This document shows, piece after piece, positions 5,833 through 5,903 of a stretch of DNA of 5,903 nt. The stretch comes from Acidobacteriota bacterium (lineage in GTDB: Bacteria; Acidobacteriota; Terriglobia; UBA7540). The notes beneath the pieces are model-generated. The model searched no databases, had not been told where the DNA came from, and was given only the letters and a program-made list of their open reading frames with translations. The first letter of the stretch is position 1, and each line of letters opens with the position of its first letter. The DNA is taken from NCBI GenBank assembly GCA_021789565.1, contig JAJYJL010000592.1, forward strand, positions 1 to 5,903. The letters run 5' to 3'. The translations under genes were made by a program, and so were the position numbers.

Positions 5833-5859
5833 GTGTAACGAGATGCCCTGCCGTTACAC
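5833..5859. promoter_or_regulatory. Inverted repeat, candidate operator
   Basis: GTGTAACG (5833-5840) and CGTTACAC (5852-5859) are perfect 8-bp inverted copies separated by 11 bases. The centre-to-centre distance of 19 bases is near two helical turns, suiting a dimeric regulator bound to one DNA face. The site lies 65 bases upstream of the SnoaL-like ATG and 15 bases upstream of a possible plus-strand start at 5875, in what looks like a divergent promoter region. The regulator is unknown. Confidence 0.45.
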
Positions 5860-5874
5860 ATAAAGAGTGTGTTG

Positions 5875-5903
5875 ATGGAGATTGAACTGAAGGATGCGGA
5901 GTT
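5875..5903 (+). CDS. Possible start of a plus-strand gene cut by the window edge
   Basis: An ATG at 5875 opens MEIELKDAE and stays open to the right edge (9 full codons). AAAGAG at 5862-5867 lies 7 bases upstream and matches the Shine-Dalgarno core at 5 of 6 positions. The position, divergent from the SnoaL-like gene and just after the inverted repeat at 5833-5859, fits a real gene start, but nine codons are too few to identify a product or exclude chance. Confidence 0.38.

Noticed and set aside
5769..5861. Upstream start for the SnoaL-like protein (174 aa)
   Set aside because: The ATG at 5861 has no Shine-Dalgarno, its extra residues are low-quality and unlike the family, and it would place the inverted repeat inside the coding region. 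The ATG at 5768 has AAGGAG at proper spacing.
1..5903. Search for CRISPR arrays, tRNA/rRNA genes, insertion sequences and long repeats
   Set aside because: No regularly spaced repeats, no tRNA-like or rRNA-like sequence, no transposase and no terminal inverted repeats were visible by eye.

Overview
The window reads as a stretch of a moderately GC-rich bacterial chromosome. Gene content (a FadD15-like long-chain acyl-CoA ligase, a short FmdB zinc ribbon, urocanase-family and formiminotransferase genes) and sequence style would fit an acidobacterium or a similar soil or environmental lineage. That placement is an impression from the proteins, not a proof. I see no mobile element, tRNA, rRNA or CRISPR array, and no gene-free stretch longer than about 210 bases.

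Left part (1-2258): the 5' end of a glutamate formimidoyltransferase gene runs off the left edge on the minus strand. Divergent from it is a 54-residue FmdB-type zinc-ribbon gene on the plus strand, with a clear extended -10 promoter and a strong Shine-Dalgarno. Convergent with that gene is a full-length (560 aa) urocanase-family gene on the minus strand. Urocanase and formiminotransferase both belong to histidine degradation, so this looks like part of a hut-type locus. However, hutH and hutI are not visible, and fmdB sits between the two genes. The urocanase-like protein is the most unusual item: it keeps the family fold, the nucleotide-binding QTSAH block and the catalytic-type cysteine, but has changed many positions that are near-invariant in true urocanases.

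Middle (2259-4394): a 206-base divergent intergenic region separates the urocanase-like gene from a plus-strand long-chain fatty acid-CoA ligase with all adenylation motifs. The ligase gene is followed by a perfect 7-bp GC-rich hairpin with a GGAA loop, between convergent genes.

Right part (4395-5903): a minus-strand pair, probably one transcription unit, encodes a SnoaL/DUF4440-like protein (upstream) and a metallo-beta-lactamase-fold protein (downstream, GTG start) whose metal ligands are spaced as in flavodiiron oxygen reductases. The two ribosome-binding sites share an identical 10-mer, and the 141-base spacer between the genes contains a possible anti-Shine-Dalgarno element. Upstream of the SnoaL-like gene, a perfect 8-bp inverted repeat separated by 11 bases lies in a divergent intergenic region facing a possible gene start at the right edge.
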